DNA from: Leptospira noumeaensis | GTDB lineage: Bacteria > Spirochaetota > Leptospiria > Leptospirales > Leptospiraceae | Length of the DNA stretch: 64,000 bases | NCBI RefSeq assembly: GCF_004770765.1 | Contig: NZ_RQFK01000026.1 | Coordinates: 868,001 to 932,000, forward strand | Direction of reading: 5' to 3' | Part shown: piece by piece, positions 55,936-64,000 of the stretch | Position numbering within the stretch: position 1 is the stretch's first letter | Layout of the letters: the number at the start of each line of letters is the position of its first letter | Notes under the pieces: generated by a model | Database searches by the model: none | What the model saw: the letters and a program-made list of their open reading frames with translations, nothing else | What the model was told of the DNA's origin: nothing | Translations under genes and position numbers: made by a program

Positions 55936-56778
55936 ATGAACTTTTTTACTAAAACTAACTTTCCAACAACTCAACTTAGAACCTTAACTATCATTTTTCT
56001 TTTCAGTTCTTTTACATTTGTTTGTAAAACTCCTGAAGTCAAAAAAGATCCTGTTGTAGAAGTGAAAAAACCAGAACCAGTTGAAAAAGTTGTCGAAGCA
56101 CAAGATCCTAATTTAGCATTTTTAGAAAGCATTGAAGATGGTAGAGAATTACCTGAATCTGATAAATGGAAAGCAGAACAGTACGATGTATTTACAGAAG
56201 AGACTTTTCCTTCTTATGCACCGGCAAATACAAATATAGATTTTGCAAAAGTCGATTATCCACTGTTAAATGCTGCTATCTTTTATATAACTTCAAAAGA
56301 AAGAAAAAATCTGGGCCTACGTCCGTTTAAATATTCTGAAAAATGTGAACAGGCGGCCTTTGGACATGCTCAAGACATGGTAACTTATGATTTTTATTCA
56401 CATACAAGTACAGTGAATGGAAAAGAAACTTTACGAGATCGTTTGGATTTGGTGGGAATTTCTGATACATATTCTGCAGAAAATATTATCAATTCATTTG
56501 GGATTCAATACCAAGGAGGACGGGCTGTGTTTACACCTGTTCAAAACGGTGGAGCTTTTTTCAGTTATACAAAAGCGGGAACACCCATTCCCAATCATAC
56601 CTATTTGAGTTTGGCAAAAGCCGTCGTTGAAACTTGGTTTAATTCACCGAGCCATAGAAAAAATATTCTCAACCCAGAATTTACTTATATGGGTGCGGGG
56701 ACTTCCTTTTACAAAGACAAAAAGTTTTATGATATTGATAAAGTGAAAGCTGTGCAAGTATTCACTGCAAAACCTTAA
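55936..56778 (+). CDS. CAP/SCP-domain lipoprotein
   Basis: The 280-residue product has a signal ending FTFVC (Cys30, likely lipobox), a Lys/Glu/Val-rich linker (KKDPVVEVKKPEPVEKVVEA-like repeats, about 35-60), and a CAP domain (about 100-278): NLGLRPFKYSEKCEQAAFGHAQDM, FYSHTSTV, AENII and SPSHRKNIL with the His/Glu ligand set. Bacterial CAP proteins are exported and of uncertain function, often linked with the cell envelope. Starts 8 bases after the small lipoprotein gene. Confidence 0.9.
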   Translation: MNFFTKTNFPTTQLRTLTIIFLFSSFTFVCKTPEVKKDPVVEVKKPEPVEKVVEAQDPNLAFLESIEDGRELPESDKWKAEQYDVFTEETFPSYAPANTNIDFAKVDYPLLNAAIFYITSKERKNLGLRPFKYSEKCEQAAFGHAQDMVTYDFYSHTSTVNGKETLRDRLDLVGISDTYSAENIINSFGIQYQGGRAVFTPVQNGGAFFSYTKAGTPIPNHTYLSLAKAVVETWFNSPSHRKNILNPEFTYMGAGTSFYKDKKFYDIDKVKAVQVFTAKP

Positions 56779-56832
56779 AAATTAAAATAGAGATTCTGTT
56801 TAGGATCATTCGAACGTTAGGAAGTTGTTTTA

Positions 56833-58863
56833 TTGGACGTAAATGAATTTTATTTTTTGGCAAAACTTGCAGCTCAGGTTACGGATTCAAAAATTTCGCT
56901 GATCACTACTTTAGAGGAAAACGAACAAAGTGCAATGGCCGAATATGGAATTTTACCAGATCAAAATTCCATATTCGTATCCTTTTCAAAAGCATTGTTA
57001 GGTGAAACAAAAGACATTCTCATCTTTGAAAATCTAGAACAAATCCAAAATTTCACTTTAAGCCCTCCATTCACAAAAGATATCTCTATCCAATTTTTTA
57101 TTGGGATTCCGTTAATCCAAAAAGAAGGAGTCGTTTTAGGTTATTTAATTATCTTCGATGAAAAGTCTAAAAAATTAAATGAAACCCAGATCAAATTGTT
57201 GGGAGAAATTACAAAGAGAACTTCGGATTTAATCGACCACAAAACGAATGAATTACCAATGAGTGAATTGATTTTACAAGGAAGAAGTCCGAATGATTCC
57301 ACATTATCTGTATTTGGATCCAACCAAGCTATCACTGAAATCAAAAAAATAGAAAGAGAACTTCGTGCGACGGAAGCTGCCTTCCGCGGAAATTTTGATA
57401 ACGCAGCGATTGGGATGGCTTTACTCGATGAACATGGGAAATGGCTAAGAGTCAACAAACGTGTTTGTGACATTATCGGATATACAGAAGCAGAACTCAT
57501 GTTACTCACTTTTCAAGACATCACTCATCCAGATGATTTAAATGCAGATTTAACATATCTGGAAGAGCTTGTAGCTGACAAACGAATGTTTTACCAAATG
57601 GAAAAACGATATCTCCATAAAAATGGTAACATAGTATATGCCATTTTAGCAGTTTCTATGGTAAAAAATGAAGAAGGAAAAGTCCTTTATTTCGTATCTC
57701 AAATCATAGATATCACAGAATGGAAGTTAGTTGAAAAAAAATTAAAGATAGCTTTAGCAAAAAACCAGGCTATTTTGGACGCCAGTACACTTGTTGCCAT
57801 CATTAGTACTGATACAGATGGTATTATAACCGAATTCAATCATGGTGCTGAAAAGATGTTGGGTTATCTTGCAGCTGAACTCATTGGAAAGTTTACACCT
57901 CAGATTTTTCATATAGAAAAAGAAGTAGAAAAGAGAGGAAAGTTACTTTCTAGCGAATATAATCGGCAATTTCAAGGATTTGAGATATTAACTTACAATG
58001 CAAAAATTGGAAAACCAAATACATTAGAATGGATACATAAACGAAAGGATGGATCTACATTTCCCGTTCTTTTGTCTATTACCGCAGTTAAACAAAACGA
58101 TAAAATCTCTGGTTATCTTGGTATGGCAGTTGATATTTCTGAACTTAAAAAAGCAGAGGCTGAAATTCAATCATTACTTGACATAACTAGTGAACAAAAT
58201 AATCGATTAAAAAATTTCACCAACATTGTTTCTCATAATTTACGATCTCATAGTTTTGGAATTAGCGGAATGATGGATATACTGCAAAGAACATATCCCG
58301 ATTATTTCCAAAATGAAATGATGTCTTTATTACTCGGAGCCACAGAAAATTTAAAACGTACAATTGAAGATTTGACCGCAGTGATTAAGGTGAATTTAGC
58401 TCAGGAAAATTATGAATTGGTCGACATTGGTCAAGTAGTTCAGAAAAATTTAGAAAGTTTGGCCCTTCAAATTATTGAATCAAAATTAAAAGTGGAAGTG
58501 AACTTAGAAGATCAATGCCTTGTACGTGTGATTCCTGCGTATCTGGATAGTATTGTTTTAAATTTAATCACCAATGCCATCAAATACAAAGCAAAGGATC
58601 GAGATAGTTTTCTCAAAATCTCCGGATTTCGCAAAAATAAATTTTTAGAAGTTCAATTTGAAGACAATGGGCAAGGAATTGATCTAAAAAAACACGGTGA
58701 TAAACTCTTCGGCATGTATAAGACCTTTCATGAGAATAAAGAAGCAAGGGGAGTTGGATTATTTATTTCAAAAAACCAAATAGAAACGATGGGAGGAAAA
58801 ATAGAGGTTGAAAGTACCGTAGGAAAGTGTACAAAGTTTACTGTATTTTTACCCTATGAATGA
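56833..58863 (+). CDS. GAF-PAS-PAS sensor histidine kinase
   Basis: The 676-residue soluble kinase has a GAF domain (about 1-140), two PAS domains (about 180-300 and 305-440, with GMALLDEHGKWLRVNKRVCDIIGY and TDTDGIITEFNHGAEKMLGY), an H-box with His468 in NIVSHNLRSHSFG, and an ATPase domain with LNLITNAIKY and FEDNGQGID. It would sense a cytoplasmic cue and phosphorylate the regulator encoded next, which overlaps by 8 bases. The start is a TTG with GGAAG upstream. No membrane helices. Confidence 0.93.
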   Translation: MDVNEFYFLAKLAAQVTDSKISLITTLEENEQSAMAEYGILPDQNSIFVSFSKALLGETKDILIFENLEQIQNFTLSPPFTKDISIQFFIGIPLIQKEGVVLGYLIIFDEKSKKLNETQIKLLGEITKRTSDLIDHKTNELPMSELILQGRSPNDSTLSVFGSNQAITEIKKIERELRATEAAFRGNFDNAAIGMALLDEHGKWLRVNKRVCDIIGYTEAELMLLTFQDITHPDDLNADLTYLEELVADKRMFYQMEKRYLHKNGNIVYAILAVSMVKNEEGKVLYFVSQIIDITEWKLVEKKLKIALAKNQAILDASTLVAIISTDTDGIITEFNHGAEKMLGYLAAELIGKFTPQIFHIEKEVEKRGKLLSSEYNRQFQGFEILTYNAKIGKPNTLEWIHKRKDGSTFPVLLSITAVKQNDKISGYLGMAVDISELKKAEAEIQSLLDITSEQNNRLKNFTNIVSHNLRSHSFGISGMMDILQRTYPDYFQNEMMSLLLGATENLKRTIEDLTAVIKVNLAQENYELVDIGQVVQKNLESLALQIIESKLKVEVNLEDQCLVRVIPAYLDSIVLNLITNAIKYKAKDRDSFLKISGFRKNKFLEVQFEDNGQGIDLKKHGDKLFGMYKTFHENKEARGVGLFISKNQIETMGGKIEVESTVGKCTKFTVFLPYE

Positions 58864-59251
58864 AATTAATTTAGCCTGCGTTGTGGAGGATGATCCAGTT
58901 CATCTATTTTTGACAAGACAAGTCATCAATCTTTCCGGAATGGTCAAACAAACCGTAGTTTGTCAAAATGGAAAAGATGCTTATGATATGCTTATCTCTC
59001 GTATTTCTAGTTCGGAAACTTTGCCTGATTTAATTTTATTAGATTTGAATATGCCAGTCTGGGATGGTTGGCAATTTTTAGACGAAATTACTTCTATCTC
59101 TTTAGATCAAAAAATAACCATTTATATTGTGACTAGTTCTTCCAACGAAGATGACCTGAGAAGGGCAGAGAAGTACAATCTCAGCAACAATTACATTGTA
59201 AAACCCATCACCTTAGAGAAACTAAAAGAAATCATTTACGCAATGAATTGA
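58856..59251 (+). CDS. Single-domain response regulator
   Basis: The 131-residue stand-alone receiver is of the Rcp1/Spo0F-like type: VVEDDPVHLFLTR (acidic pair), phospho-Asp63 in LILLDLNMPVWDG, Thr/Ser at IVTSS and Lys at VKPITLEK. No output domain, so it likely signals by protein contact, for example in a phosphorelay. Partner of the kinase upstream (8-base overlap). Confidence 0.93.
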   Translation: MNEINLACVVEDDPVHLFLTRQVINLSGMVKQTVVCQNGKDAYDMLISRISSSETLPDLILLDLNMPVWDGWQFLDEITSISLDQKITIYIVTSSSNEDDLRRAEKYNLSNNYIVKPITLEKLKEIIYAMN

Positions 59252-59253
59252 TC

Positions 59254-59712
59254 TTACTTCGAAGCCATTTTGATAATGATATCAAATTCTTTTTTTGTCA
59301 CAGGTTGGATTGATAGTCGTGATCCTTTTTGAGTCACTACCATTTTTTCGAGTCCCTTTGTGTTACGAAGTGTATCTAAAGGAATTAATTCTTTAAATTT
59401 TGTATGCGGTTTTAAGTGCACTCCATACCATCTGGGTTCTGTTCCTTTTAATTTTGGATCAAAGTATTTATGGTTTGGATCAAATTGGTAAGGGTCAGGC
59501 GTTGCTTCTTTCGCCACTTCAGCAATGCCTACAATCCCTGGTGGATCAAGTCTACTATGATAAAATAAAACCAAGTCACCTAACTTCACTTCATCGCGTA
59601 GATAATTACGTGCTTGGTAATTTCTTACCCCTTCCCAATAAGAGAGTTTTTCTCTTATTAGGTTGTCGATGGAAAATACATCTGGTTCTGTTTTAAAGAG
59701 CCAATACTTCAT
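59254..59712 (-). CDS. EVE-domain protein
   Basis: The 152-residue product is nearly all EVE domain: MKYWLFKTEPDVFSIDNL, WEGVRNYQARNYLRDEVKLGDLVLFYHS and PRWYGVHLKPHTKF. EVE domains belong to the PUA-like superfamily and are thought to bind modified bases in DNA or RNA. It ends 2 bases from the response regulator and starts 9 bases downstream of ftsH, so it may be expressed with it. Confidence 0.92.
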   Translation of the reverse strand: MKYWLFKTEPDVFSIDNLIREKLSYWEGVRNYQARNYLRDEVKLGDLVLFYHSRLDPPGIVGIAEVAKEATPDPYQFDPNHKYFDPKLKGTEPRWYGVHLKPHTKFKELIPLDTLRNTKGLEKMVVTQKGSRLSIQPVTKKEFDIIIKMASK

Positions 59713-59721
59713 TGAAGTTTT

Positions 59722-61674
59722 TTATGCAGAGTAAGCAGGTTTAGTCGCAGACGACCCTTTTCCTTTTTTAGATCCTATCCCTGATTTGGAATCAGAGAAT
59801 TTATCAAAAGAAGGTTGAACAATGTCAGTCAGTTCCTGAGCATCAATGGTTTCTTTAGCAAGAAGAGCTTTAGCAATGGCATCCAATTTCTTTTGGTTCT
59901 TTTTCACCAAATCACGACCTTTGTCGAGACAAGTTTGGATGATGCGTTTGACTTCTTGGTCAATCATAGCTGCAAATTCTTCAGAGTAAGGTTTGCTAGT
60001 ATGTCCGTAGTCTCTTCCCATAAATGGAGAGGTCTCACCAGATCCGTAATGGATGGTTCCGAGTTTTTCAGACATTCCCCATTCACAAACCATACGACGA
60101 GCAATGTTGGTTGCTTGTTGGATGTCGTTAGAAGATCCATTGGAAGGATCACCAAAGATGAGTTCTTCGGCAATATATCCACCCATAGACATCACAATTC
60201 GATCCAAACAATAGTTTTTACGATAAGAATGTCTGTCTTCCACAGGAAGGGATTGGGTAAGACCAAGGGCACGCCCGCGAGGGATGATGGTTACTTTATG
60301 AACCGGTTCGGTATACGGCAGTAAGGTGCCGAGGAGTGCGTGGCCTGCTTCATGGTAAGCCGTCATTTCTTTCTCTTTGTCAGAGATAAACATAGACTTA
60401 CGCTCAGGTCCCATCATGACCTTATCACGAGCTTCTTCCAATTCTTCTTGGGTCACACGTTTTTTGTTCCGACGCGCGGCAAGTAGGGCTGCTTCGTTGA
60501 TGAGGTTCGCAAGATCCGCTCCTGTAAATCCAGGAGTTCCGCGAGCAATGGAGTTAAGAGAAATATCAGATACGAGTGGAACTTTTTTAGCATGGACTGC
60601 TAAAATTTCTTCACGGCCTTTTAGGTCAGGAAGATCCACAATCACTTGTCTGTCAAAACGACCTGGCCGAAGGAGAGCTGGGTCAAGGACGTCGGCACGG
60701 TTTGTAGCCGCCATCACAATAACACCTTCGTTCATTTCAAATCCGTCCATCTCGACTAACATCTGATTGAGGGTCTGTTCTCTTTCGTCATGTCCACCAC
60801 CGAGGCCTGCCCCACGAAGGCGACCGACAGCATCAATCTCATCGATAAAGATGATACAAGGAGCATTCTTTTTTCCTTGGTCAAATAGATCGCGGACACG
60901 AGAAGCTCCCACACCCACAAACATTTCAACAAAGTCAGATCCAGAAATGGAGAAGAAAGGAACTCCTGCTTCTCCAGCAACCGCTTTCGCAAGTAAGGTT
61001 TTACCGGTTCCTGGTGGACCCACAAGAAGAACTCCCTTAGGAATTCGTGCTCCAATCGCTTGGAATTTTTTTGGATCTTTTAAGAACTCAATGATTTCGA
61101 GAAGTTCAACTTTTGCTTCTTCACATCCAGCAACATCGTTAAAGGTAACTTTGACTTTTGGATCCACATTCATCTTGGCACGAGACTTACCAAAGGTAAA
61201 TGCTTTGTTGCCTGATGCTTGGAGTTGGCGCATCATAATGAACCAAATGATACCAAGAGCGAATAACCAAGGAATGATGCCTGATACAACACTCCAAAAC
61301 TTATTTTCTTCTGTAGATTTCGCAGTAAAACTGAGTCGTGACTTACGAAGTTTTGTCACCAAATCATCGTTCACTTGTGCTACATTGGTTTTGAAAAGTT
61401 TTGGTTTGTTGTCCTTACTATTTTCAGGAATGTACCAACCTTCAATGAGCTCACGATCAATGATGATTTGTTGTTTTGCGGAAGCTTCCTTTCCGTCTTT
61501 GGAGGTAATTTTCCCAATCGGCTTTTTACCTTCGATGGGTTCTACCATATTTAAAAAATCGGAATAACTGATTTCGTCGGGTTTACCGGCGAAGTCCTGA
61601 CCTTTATAAACCGTTGCCAAAATGACAAGGAATACGAGCAAAAATAGAAATACGGTTTTGATGTTTTTATTCAT
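59722..61674 (-). CDS. ftsH: ATP-dependent zinc metalloprotease FtsH
   Basis: The 650-residue membrane protease has two helices (about 6-22 and 128-147) around a periplasmic domain. The AAA domain has Walker A GPPGTGKT (219-226), Walker [10 protein letters not shown] and the second region of homology [20 protein letters not shown]. The zinc site is HEAGH (441-445) with a third ligand further on in [11 protein letters not shown]. It degrades misfolded membrane and regulatory proteins. Tail is Ser/Lys/Gly-rich. Pth, rplY and prs lie upstream in the same direction with short gaps. Confidence 0.97.
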   Translation of the reverse strand: MNKNIKTVFLFLLVFLVILATVYKGQDFAGKPDEISYSDFLNMVEPIEGKKPIGKITSKDGKEASAKQQIIIDRELIEGWYIPENSKDNKPKLFKTNVAQVNDDLVTKLRKSRLSFTAKSTEENKFWSVVSGIIPWLFALGIIWFIMMRQLQASGNKAFTFGKSRAKMNVDPKVKVTFNDVAGCEEAKVELLEIIEFLKDPKKFQAIGARIPKGVLLVGPPGTGKTLLAKAVAGEAGVPFFSISGSDFVEMFVGVGASRVRDLFDQGKKNAPCIIFIDEIDAVGRLRGAGLGGGHDEREQTLNQMLVEMDGFEMNEGVIVMAATNRADVLDPALLRPGRFDRQVIVDLPDLKGREEILAVHAKKVPLVSDISLNSIARGTPGFTGADLANLINEAALLAARRNKKRVTQEELEEARDKVMMGPERKSMFISDKEKEMTAYHEAGHALLGTLLPYTEPVHKVTIIPRGRALGLTQSLPVEDRHSYRKNYCLDRIVMSMGGYIAEELIFGDPSNGSSNDIQQATNIARRMVCEWGMSEKLGTIHYGSGETSPFMGRDYGHTSKPYSEEFAAMIDQEVKRIIQTCLDKGRDLVKKNQKKLDAIAKALLAKETIDAQELTDIVQPSFDKFSDSKSGIGSKKGKGSSATKPAYSA

Positions 61675-61703
61675 GTAAAGACTTCTCGATGATTAGACTG
61701 AAA

Positions 61704-62267
61704 TCAAAGGTGATATTTCTGAATCACTTCGTCAATATCCCCCATGGATATGGAACGAATCGCCGCTTCGGCGTCATTGATGATCTGTATCAAACTCAGG
61801 TTCTCTAATGGCTCAAAATCTTCACGTAAAAATTCTTCTCTTTTTTTAGGATTGAAGCTCGAATTAAGAACGCCGATCCGAATTCGTATAAAATTGGGGG
61901 ATCGTAATGAGACAGAAACCGAGTTGACCCCAGGGTTGACGTCGTTTTCCCCACCTTTGGTGACCACAATTTGGCCGAGATCTAACCCGACATCTTCGTG
62001 GATGACAACGATATCTTTTACCTGGATTTTTAAAAAGGAGGCAATGTAGAGAACCGACTCACCGGATAGGTCGCTGAAGGTTTGTGGTTTGAGCAAAACC
62101 ACTTCGTCCCCTTCAAAGTCACCACGACCGATGAGAGATTTCTTTTTCTTCGTTTTGATTTCGATGCCAATGTTGTTTGCAATGACATCGAGAATCTTGA
62201 AACCAATGTTAGATCGATTGTTGTTATATTTATCGCCAGGATTTCCCAGCCCTACAATTAACTTCAT
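61704..62267 (-). CDS. pth: Peptidyl-tRNA hydrolase-like protein with altered active site
   Basis: The 187-residue product has Pth length and order: KLIVGLGNPGDKY at the start, FSDLSGESV, VIHEDVGLDLG and FIRIRIGV. But the canonical RHN of the active site reads RSN (Ser19 where the catalytic His belongs), the MNLSG Asn is Asp (SDLSG), the HDD Asp is Glu (HED) and GGHNG is GGEND. So either the family in this lineage works with a changed active site, or another enzyme hydrolyses peptidyl-tRNA. Context (rplY-pth-ftsH) is the usual one. Product identity is firm; activity is not. Confidence 0.85.
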   Translation of the reverse strand: MKLIVGLGNPGDKYNNNRSNIGFKILDVIANNIGIEIKTKKKKSLIGRGDFEGDEVVLLKPQTFSDLSGESVLYIASFLKIQVKDIVVIHEDVGLDLGQIVVTKGGENDVNPGVNSVSVSLRSPNFIRIRIGVLNSSFNPKKREEFLREDFEPLENLSLIQIINDAEAAIRSISMGDIDEVIQKYHL

Positions 62268-62286
62268 TGGTTCCTAAAAGTAGATC

Positions 62287-62919
62287 TTATTTTTTTCCAG
62301 CTTTTTTCGCTGCTGGTTTCCCTTTGCTGTCAGCTTCTGCTTTTTCAGCACGCTCTGCAGCAAGGATCGCTTTTGTTTTGCTACAAGAAGCAACAATCGG
62401 ATCACCATTCACAAGGATTTCCCAAGATGCAGGGTGAGGAAGTTCGGAAACTTTAATCATACCTCCGATATCCAATCCACTTACATCAATTGTGATTACG
62501 TCAGTTAAATCTTCTGGAGTTGATTTTACTTTAATTTCGTGAACGAGGTGTTCGAACTGACCACCAGCTTTAGAACCTTTTGCTACACCAGATGTTTTGA
62601 TGGCTACTGTAGTAAGGATCTTTTTACCAGGAGTTACTTTAAAGAAGTCGATATGACGGATTTGTCCTGTGTGTGGAAATCTTTGGATTTCTTTTACGAA
62701 AACTCTTTCTGTTTTACCATCGAGTTCTAGGTCGATGAGAGTTGCCTTACGGATTCCGGAGTCGATGAGTCTTTGAATTTCTTTTTCGACAACACTTGCC
62801 GATCTTGCTTCACCGTTTCCGATGATGTTCGCCGGTACTAAACCTTCCACACGCATTCTTCTTGCAGGACCTTTTCCTTTAGAAGTTCTTGTTTGTGCTT
62901 TGATACTGATTTTTTCCAT
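62287..62919 (-). CDS. rplY: 50S ribosomal protein L25 (Ctc/long form)
   Basis: The 210-residue protein has an N-terminal 5S-rRNA-binding L25 domain (about 1-93: TRTSKGKGPARRMRVEGLVPANIIGNG and QRFPHTGQIRHIDFFKV) and a C-terminal TL5/Ctc beta domain (about 95-190: VAIKTSGVAKGSKAGGQFEHLVHEIKV). The tail is Lys/Ala-rich. It binds 5S rRNA in the large subunit. Lies between prs and pth, the common order rplY-pth. Confidence 0.96.
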   Translation of the reverse strand: MEKISIKAQTRTSKGKGPARRMRVEGLVPANIIGNGEARSASVVEKEIQRLIDSGIRKATLIDLELDGKTERVFVKEIQRFPHTGQIRHIDFFKVTPGKKILTTVAIKTSGVAKGSKAGGQFEHLVHEIKVKSTPEDLTDVITIDVSGLDIGGMIKVSELPHPASWEILVNGDPIVASCSKTKAILAAERAEKAEADSKGKPAAKKAGKK

Positions 62920-62936
62920 GATTATGTTCCTTAAAG

Positions 62937-63878
62937 TTATGAAAACAGACTAGAGATTGATTCTTCGTTATGAATCCGCTCGATGGCTTTAGCAAAGAGT
63001 GGGGCGATGGAGAGCGTTTTCAAGTGATTTATTTTTTTGGTCTCCGGAATGGCGATAGAATTTGAGAGCACGATTTGTTTGAAGTTGCCTTCATTCAATT
63101 TAATTGGTGCTTCTCCGGAGAGAACTCCGTGAGATGCACAACACAATACCGATTTTGCTCCATTTTGGTACAGGGCAGTGGCTGCTTTCGCAATGGTTCC
63201 CCCTGTATCAATCATATCATCGAGTAATAAACAGTTTTTATCTTTGATTTCACCAATGACATGCATCACCACAGACTCGTTAGCTTTTGGTCTACGTTTG
63301 TCAATGATCGCAAGTGATCCGTTTACTTTTTTACCAAAGTTACGAGCTCGTTCTGCTCCACCAGAATCTGGAGAAACAATCACGAGGTCTTCCATACCCA
63401 GTGAGTTGATATACTCAGCAAGGACTGGTGAGAAATACAAATGGTCTACAGGAATACGAAAGAATCCTTGGATTTGGTCAGCGTGTAAGTCCATAGTGAG
63501 AACACGATCTGGACCAACAGTTTCGATTAAATCGGCAACCATACGTGCAGAGATAGGAACTCGTGGTTCCACTTTTCTATCTTGGCGTCCGTAACCATAA
63601 TAAGGAATGACTGCGGTGATACGGCGAGCAGAAGCTCTTCTTGCCGCATCGATGATCAGTAAAAGTTCCATCAAACTGTCATTAGCTGGATAGCTGATGG
63701 ATTGAACCACGAACACATCACGGCCACGAACGTTTTCTTCGATTTTTACAGAACTTTCTCCATCGGAGAATCTCTTTACAGAGATTTGGCCGTTCGGAAT
63801 GCCCAGGTGTTTACAGATTTCCTCGGCAAGAGGTCTATTTGCATTTCCAGAAAATACAACTACTTCGCTGGGATTCAT
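62937..63878 (-). CDS. prs: Ribose-phosphate pyrophosphokinase
   Basis: The 313-residue enzyme makes PRPP from ribose 5-phosphate and ATP for nucleotides, histidine and tryptophan. Motifs: [57 protein letters not shown] (catalytic His replaced region of class I: FPYFGYARQDRK-like) and the PRPP loop [13 protein letters not shown]. In the class-I enzymes the Gly-Tyr-Ala of the ATP flag is often GYA; here it is GYG. Its start overlaps the stop of the gene upstream (ATGA). Confidence 0.96.
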   Translation of the reverse strand: MNPSEVVVFSGNANRPLAEEICKHLGIPNGQISVKRFSDGESSVKIEENVRGRDVFVVQSISYPANDSLMELLLIIDAARRASARRITAVIPYYGYGRQDRKVEPRVPISARMVADLIETVGPDRVLTMDLHADQIQGFFRIPVDHLYFSPVLAEYINSLGMEDLVIVSPDSGGAERARNFGKKVNGSLAIIDKRRPKANESVVMHVIGEIKDKNCLLLDDMIDTGGTIAKAATALYQNGAKSVLCCASHGVLSGEAPIKLNEGNFKQIVLSNSIAIPETKKINHLKTLSIAPLFAKAIERIHNEESISSLFS

Positions 63879-64000
63879 ACTCCAACCAACCCTTTATCTA
63901 TATATTGTTTTGCGAGAGCCAAATCATCAGGAGAATTGATACCATGGCTTTCTAAAGCATTTGCCAAAGTTTTTGCTCCGACTTTTTTTCCCAATGATCT
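63875..64000 (-). CDS. Partial CDS, probably nucleotidyltransferase C-terminus
   Basis: Forty-one codons from the right edge end at TGA 63875-63877, overlapping the prs ATG by 4 bases. The fragment ends [22 protein letters not shown]. The pattern N-S-P-D-D-L-x-x-A is common at the end of GlmU/KdsB-like sugar nucleotidyltransferases, and a glmU-type gene is a usual neighbour of prs. Too short to be sure. Confidence 0.6.
   Translation of the reverse strand, partial: RSLGKKVGAKTLANALESHGINSPDDLALAKQYIDKGLVGV

Noticed and set aside
60767..61567. 266-codon forward open frame opposite ftsH
   Set aside because: It lies wholly antisense to a secure ftsH; its low-complexity Ser/Pro/Arg translation has no domain or ribosome site.

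Overview
The window looks like chromosomal DNA of a Leptospira species. Evidence includes tandem DUF1554 lipoproteins (a family concentrated in Leptospira), spirochaetal-type lipoprotein signals, a flbD-motA-motB-fliL flagellar block, frequent TTG/GTG starts, A+T-rich coding sequence and a typical housekeeping repertoire (ligA, ftsH, pth, rplY, prs, lysC, kdsB). A saprophytic-clade species is my guess, but the species cannot be fixed from the sequence alone. I saw no rRNA, tRNA, CRISPR array, transposase or phage gene.

Layout. 1-2.7 kb: three lipoprotein genes on the minus strand, the first cut by the window edge. 3.3-5.7 kb: pntAB-pntB transhydrogenase subunits (no pntAA beside them) and an orphan NarL-type regulator. 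5.7-12.1 kb: a tightly packed minus-strand operon lysC, SurA-like isomerase, radical SAM/SPASM enzyme, SpsF-PseG-like fusion and TPR protein, which suggests surface or flagellar sugar synthesis. 12.2-15.5 kb: desaturase and a small minus-strand operon. 15.6-20.6 kb: MCE protein, glycosyltransferase, flbD, motA, motB, fliL and kdsB. 20.6-24.5 kb: an A+T-rich accessory island with an alpha/beta hydrolase, a vapBC pair and a YaaC-like gene broken by a TA-repeat frameshift and overlapping an unknown partner. 24.6-31.4 kb: KefC-like antiporter, then a TolC/HlyD/ABC exporter operon whose ATPase domain has lost its catalytic motifs.

31.5-41.1 kb is the main accessory region. It holds a YceI protein, DUF1801, an AAC(3)-I-like acetyltransferase, a GFA protein, a SRPBCC/ArsR pair, and then a run of small same-direction genes from 35.2 to 40.9 kb. 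Those genes are separated by foldable spacers ending in GTTATGC, GTTATAC or GTTAGGT cores. This looks like an integron gene-cassette array without a visible integrase (a CALIN). Two of its genes are broken. A 131-bp structured element occurs once on each side of this stretch in direct orientation.

41.2-64 kb is mostly core: ligA, an M23 peptidase, a SanA/YdcF-like protein, a b561-like and YceI pair, a C-terminal J-domain protein, acyl-CoA dehydrogenase, an AEC transporter, EamA, DUF4442, a GpsA-PlsC fusion, a DASS transporter, a CAP-domain lipoprotein, a PAS histidine kinase with a response regulator, an EVE protein, ftsH, a pth whose catalytic residues look substituted, rplY, prs and the end of a gene cut by the right edge.
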